From Saprospiraceae bacterium (lineage in GTDB: Bacteria > Bacteroidota > Bacteroidia > Chitinophagales > Saprospiraceae): a stretch of DNA of 64,000 bases. Position 1 is the stretch's first letter. Every line of letters starts with the position of its first letter. Location of the stretch: NCBI GenBank assembly GCA_025055285.1, contig JANWXM010000019.1:1-64000 (forward strand), in the 5' to 3' direction. Positions 61,390-64,000 of the stretch are shown piece by piece. The notes below the pieces were generated by a model. The model was given only the letters and a program-made list of their open reading frames with translations. It made no database searches and was not told the DNA's origin. A program made the position numbers and the translations under genes.

Positions 61390-64000
61390 TTACTCTATCA
61401 TTACCTCATCGGCGAATATCCAGCAAGGCTTTCCGGCGCCTTTGTGGCCCGGCGGACAGACACCTAGACTTTCACCTACGAAGCGCACATAACGGGCTGG
61501 AATGCCGTTGAGCGGTATGCGCAACGTTTGTTGCAGCGCGCCTTTAGCAGTAGGGGGTACATCATTGAAGACTTCACCGGCGAAGTGAAACGTTTTGCCG
61601 TCGTCTGAGACCTCGACACGGAGTCCTTTTGGGAAGAAGATCCAGGCGTTTTCGTCTTGAAGGAAGCGAACGCCGGCCAACATCAGCGCTCGAGGAGTGT
61701 CTAACTCCACAACTATGTCTAAATTGACGCCCTCATAACCTTGCCATCCGATCGATCGGAAGTCCATTCCACCCGCCTGCTGGTCTACTAGTGCTTGGTT
61801 GCCACCGCCTGTATACAGTGGGCTGTAAGGATGGGCAATGTGCACGACACGCAAAAAAGAGCGCAAAGGGAAGAAATAGGCCTCCTCTACGGCGCTGCGA
61901 CGGCCCTCACATATGGCGACAAACCGCAAATGGGTACTGTCGGCAATGACAATCGGTTTTTCGTAGCGGTGTGCAGTGTTGACCTCAGGCTCGCTGCCAT
62001 CAAGGGTGTAGTAAATGACGGCTTTGGGGTCGGCGCAGCCAAGGCGTATGGTCTGGGTTTTTTCAAAAACGCGTTTAACCTCACCGTAGACAAACGGCAT
62101 GGGTACAAGAGGTTCTGCTTCAATGCTTGCTACAGGGCGGTCACCTTCGGCCTTTCCCCAAGCAGTTGGTCGGTCGCTCATCTCGAAGCGCAGCTCTCCG
62201 CCGCTTGTAATCATTTCGTGCGTAAGGTATGAGCGCGACCATGGTTTGCCATTCCAGTAAGTTCGAGCGACGTAGCGGCGTTTCGAGGAAACACCCTCAG
62301 CAAGTATGGTGAGGGTCCGACCATTTTCCAAACGAATCACCGCTTTCTCAAAAAGCGGAGTGCCAATGGCATAGTGGTCACTCCCCGGCACGACAGGGTA
62401 AAAGCCGAGAGCAGAGAAAACATACCAAGCCGACATTTGACCACAGTCCTCATTGCCGCTAAGGCCGTCCGGGCGGTCAGCATAGAGTTCATCCATAATT
62501 TGGCGCACGCTGTGTTGAGTTTTCCAGGGTTGGCCAGCGTAGTTGTATAGATAGGCAATATGATGACTAGGCTCATTGCCGTGCACGTATTGCCCGATGA
62601 GCCCAGTGATATCGGCCTGTTGACGCCCTGAAGTCCGACTAGGAGCGGTGAAGAGGGAATCTAGCGCGCGGCAAAAAGCCTCTGGGCCGCCGAAAAGGCG
62701 TATCATGCCTGAAATATCGTGTGGAGCAGCAAAGCGGTACTGCCAGGCGTTAGCTTCCGTATAATGGTTGTTGACTTCGAAAGGGTCAAAAGGAGCATGC
62801 CAGGTGCCATTGTGGCGCGCGCGAAAGAAGCATGTTGTAGGGTCAAAGAGATTTTTGTAGTACTGCGCTCGTCGTAGAAAGGTATCGGCAACGTCCTTTT
62901 CGCCCAAGGCTAAAGCCATTTGTGCTACGCACCAGTCGTCGAAAGCGTATTCCAAGGTTTTCGATACAGATTCCGGCTCGCGATCTGAAGGGATATAGCC
63001 TATTGACTTGTATGCATCTAGCCCGCGATGATCTTGATGAACGCTAGCAAGCATAGCTTTCAAGGCCAACTGCCCGTCAAAGTTGCGAATACCCTTGCGC
63101 CAGGCGTCTGTGATGACGGGTATGGCGTGATTTCCGATCATGCAATAGGTTTCACAGGCACTCAGTTCCCAAACTGGCAACAAACCGCCCTGCTCGTATT
63201 GGCGCAAGAAGGTCTGGATAAAGTCAGCCGTTCGCTTTGGCTCTAAAATATTTAGCAGGGGATGTAGGGCGCGATAAGTATCCCACAGCGAAAAAACAGT
63301 GTAATAGTCAAAGCCTTCTGTTTTGTAGATCTTTTTGTCGCGCCCTCGGTATTCGCCGTTGATATCGCAATATAGGTTCGGCGCCAGCATAGTATGATAA
63401 AGAGCAGTGTAGAACGTGCGCAATTGCGCTTCATTCTCGGCACCTTCTACGTCGATTTTGCTCAATTGCATAGCCCATTTGCGCTGCGTCTCGAAGCGAA
63501 CGGAGTCAAAATTGAAGTGATTGCACTCTGCATCTAAATTTTGTCGAGCATTTTGTACGCTGACAGGCGATAGAGCAACCGTTACAGTAAGAGGAGTACC
63601 ACCGTAGTTGTAAAAATCTATCAATGCTGTAATAGCGCGACTCGTAACAGTACGCATCGAACGAATGGGGTTTTGGGTCATGTCGAAGATGCGCAACTGA
63701 AAAAATGGCCGTGAGAAGCGAATAGCGAAGTAGAGGCGTTGGTCGTTTGCCCAAGCGCTCGAAATACGGTACCCAACCAATTCGCGGTCGCTAACCATAG
63801 AAAGACTAGACAACAGCACCTCGTCGCGATGGCGCAAGTCAATGAATAGATGGGCAAATTCGCGATTGGCAGGGAACGTATATCGGTGTACACCTACGCG
63901 CTCTGTGGCAGTGAGTTCAGCGAAAATTTCATCCGCGGTATTTGGATTCAGTGTCACAGCATAATAGCCAGGTTCAGCTACCTCCGTCCCCTTGTCGAAA
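61390..64000 (-). CDS. Glycoside hydrolase family 92 (alpha-1,2-mannosidase type), N-terminus beyond window
   Basis: The frame is open to the right edge (FDKG..EVAEPGYYAVTL), so the N-terminus is missing; at least 870 residues are present. GH92 features: AELTATERVGVHRYTFP at the N-terminal beta domain, WDTYRALHPL, RPDGLSGNEDCGQMSAWYVF (Glu/Asp catalytic region) and the (alpha/alpha)6 barrel around it. After about residue 640 come a chitobiase/FN3-like piece (YYTLDGSEPE) and a C-terminal F5/8-type carbohydrate-binding domain ending in ARYVRFVGES. It removes mannose from N-glycans or mannans, usually outside or at the cell surface. No sugar-uptake genes are adjacent here. Confidence 0.92.
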   Translation of the reverse strand, partial: FDKGTEVAEPGYYAVTLNPNTADEIFAELTATERVGVHRYTFPANREFAHLFIDLRHRDEVLLSSLSMVSDRELVGYRISSAWANDQRLYFAIRFSRPFFQLRIFDMTQNPIRSMRTVTSRAITALIDFYNYGGTPLTVTVALSPVSVQNARQNLDAECNHFNFDSVRFETQRKWAMQLSKIDVEGAENEAQLRTFYTALYHTMLAPNLYCDINGEYRGRDKKIYKTEGFDYYTVFSLWDTYRALHPLLNILEPKRTADFIQTFLRQYEQGGLLPVWELSACETYCMIGNHAIPVITDAWRKGIRNFDGQLALKAMLASVHQDHRGLDAYKSIGYIPSDREPESVSKTLEYAFDDWCVAQMALALGEKDVADTFLRRAQYYKNLFDPTTCFFRARHNGTWHAPFDPFEVNNHYTEANAWQYRFAAPHDISGMIRLFGGPEAFCRALDSLFTAPSRTSGRQQADITGLIGQYVHGNEPSHHIAYLYNYAGQPWKTQHSVRQIMDELYADRPDGLSGNEDCGQMSAWYVFSALGFYPVVPGSDHYAIGTPLFEKAVIRLENGRTLTILAEGVSSKRRYVARTYWNGKPWSRSYLTHEMITSGGELRFEMSDRPTAWGKAEGDRPVASIEAEPLVPMPFVYGEVKRVFEKTQTIRLGCADPKAVIYYTLDGSEPEVNTAHRYEKPIVIADSTHLRFVAICEGRRSAVEEAYFFPLRSFLRVVHIAHPYSPLYTGGGNQALVDQQAGGMDFRSIGWQGYEGVNLDIVVELDTPRALMLAGVRFLQDENAWIFFPKGLRVEVSDDGKTFHFAGEVFNDVPPTAKGALQQTLRIPLNGIPARYVRFVGESLGVCPPGHKGAGKPCWIFADEVMIE

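Overview
This 64 kb window looks like a chromosomal segment of a member of the Bacteroidota (formerly Bacteroidetes). The evidence is: secreted proteins with C-terminal type IX secretion (T9SS) sorting tails, two large TonB-dependent receptors with carboxypeptidase-like N-terminal domains, the Bacteroidota-type -7 promoter element TAnnTTTG upstream of many genes on both strands, and near-absence of Shine-Dalgarno sequences. I see no phage, plasmid, CRISPR array or intact insertion sequence. The genus cannot be named from the window.

Layout. 0-1.6 kb: 3' end of a 23S rRNA gene, 5S rRNA, a terminator, two small membrane proteins and tRNA-Ala(GGC). 1.6-9.8 kb: a TonB receptor paired with a secreted hydrolase-like protein, a glycosyltransferase, an OstA/LptA-type protein and a DCC-family thiol protein. 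10-13.4 kb: a peroxiredoxin, a flavoprotein of the lipoamide dehydrogenase superfamily without its redox disulfide, and a BioD-like/DRTGG P-loop protein. 13.7-25.3 kb: an AddB-type nuclease, bifunctional NAD(P)HX repair enzyme, CaiB-type CoA transferase, a degenerate haloperoxidase-like protein, HemW, a short MscL, RmuC and a membrane protein with a SPOR-like tail. 25.3-38.2 kb: agmatine deiminase family protein, gyrB, two secreted paralogues, rplT-rpmI-infC, divergent priA, a sugar nucleotidyltransferase and purB. 38.4-45.4 kb: a four-gene plus-strand cluster (secreted hydrolase, flavodoxin-like oxidoreductase, YdjM-like hydrolase, membrane protein) and an AddA-type helicase. 45.5-56.6 kb: an Oar-like TonB receptor, a gene-poor AT-rich gap with a probable transposase remnant, a secreted lamin-tail protein, aldo/keto reductase, iscX-kdsC, phytoene desaturase/synthase and a frameshifted PPK2. 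57-64 kb: a conserved helical protein, an isolated nuoL-nuoM pair and the start-truncated copy of a GH92 mannosidase that runs off the window.

How the genes fit together. Most are housekeeping: translation, DNA topology and repair, purine and cofactor metabolism, envelope biogenesis. Secreted and outer-membrane functions suggest polymer or peptide scavenging. The most unusual feature is the nuoL-nuoM pair at 57631-61013. Both antiporter-like subunits have lost residues that are central to proton translocation in E. coli complex I, and the pair stands apart from any other nuo gene. Several other genes share the theme of a conserved fold with a missing active site: the hydrolase-like protein at 1623, the flavoprotein at 10937, the haloperoxidase-like protein at 19431 and the nuclease domain of AddA at 42188.
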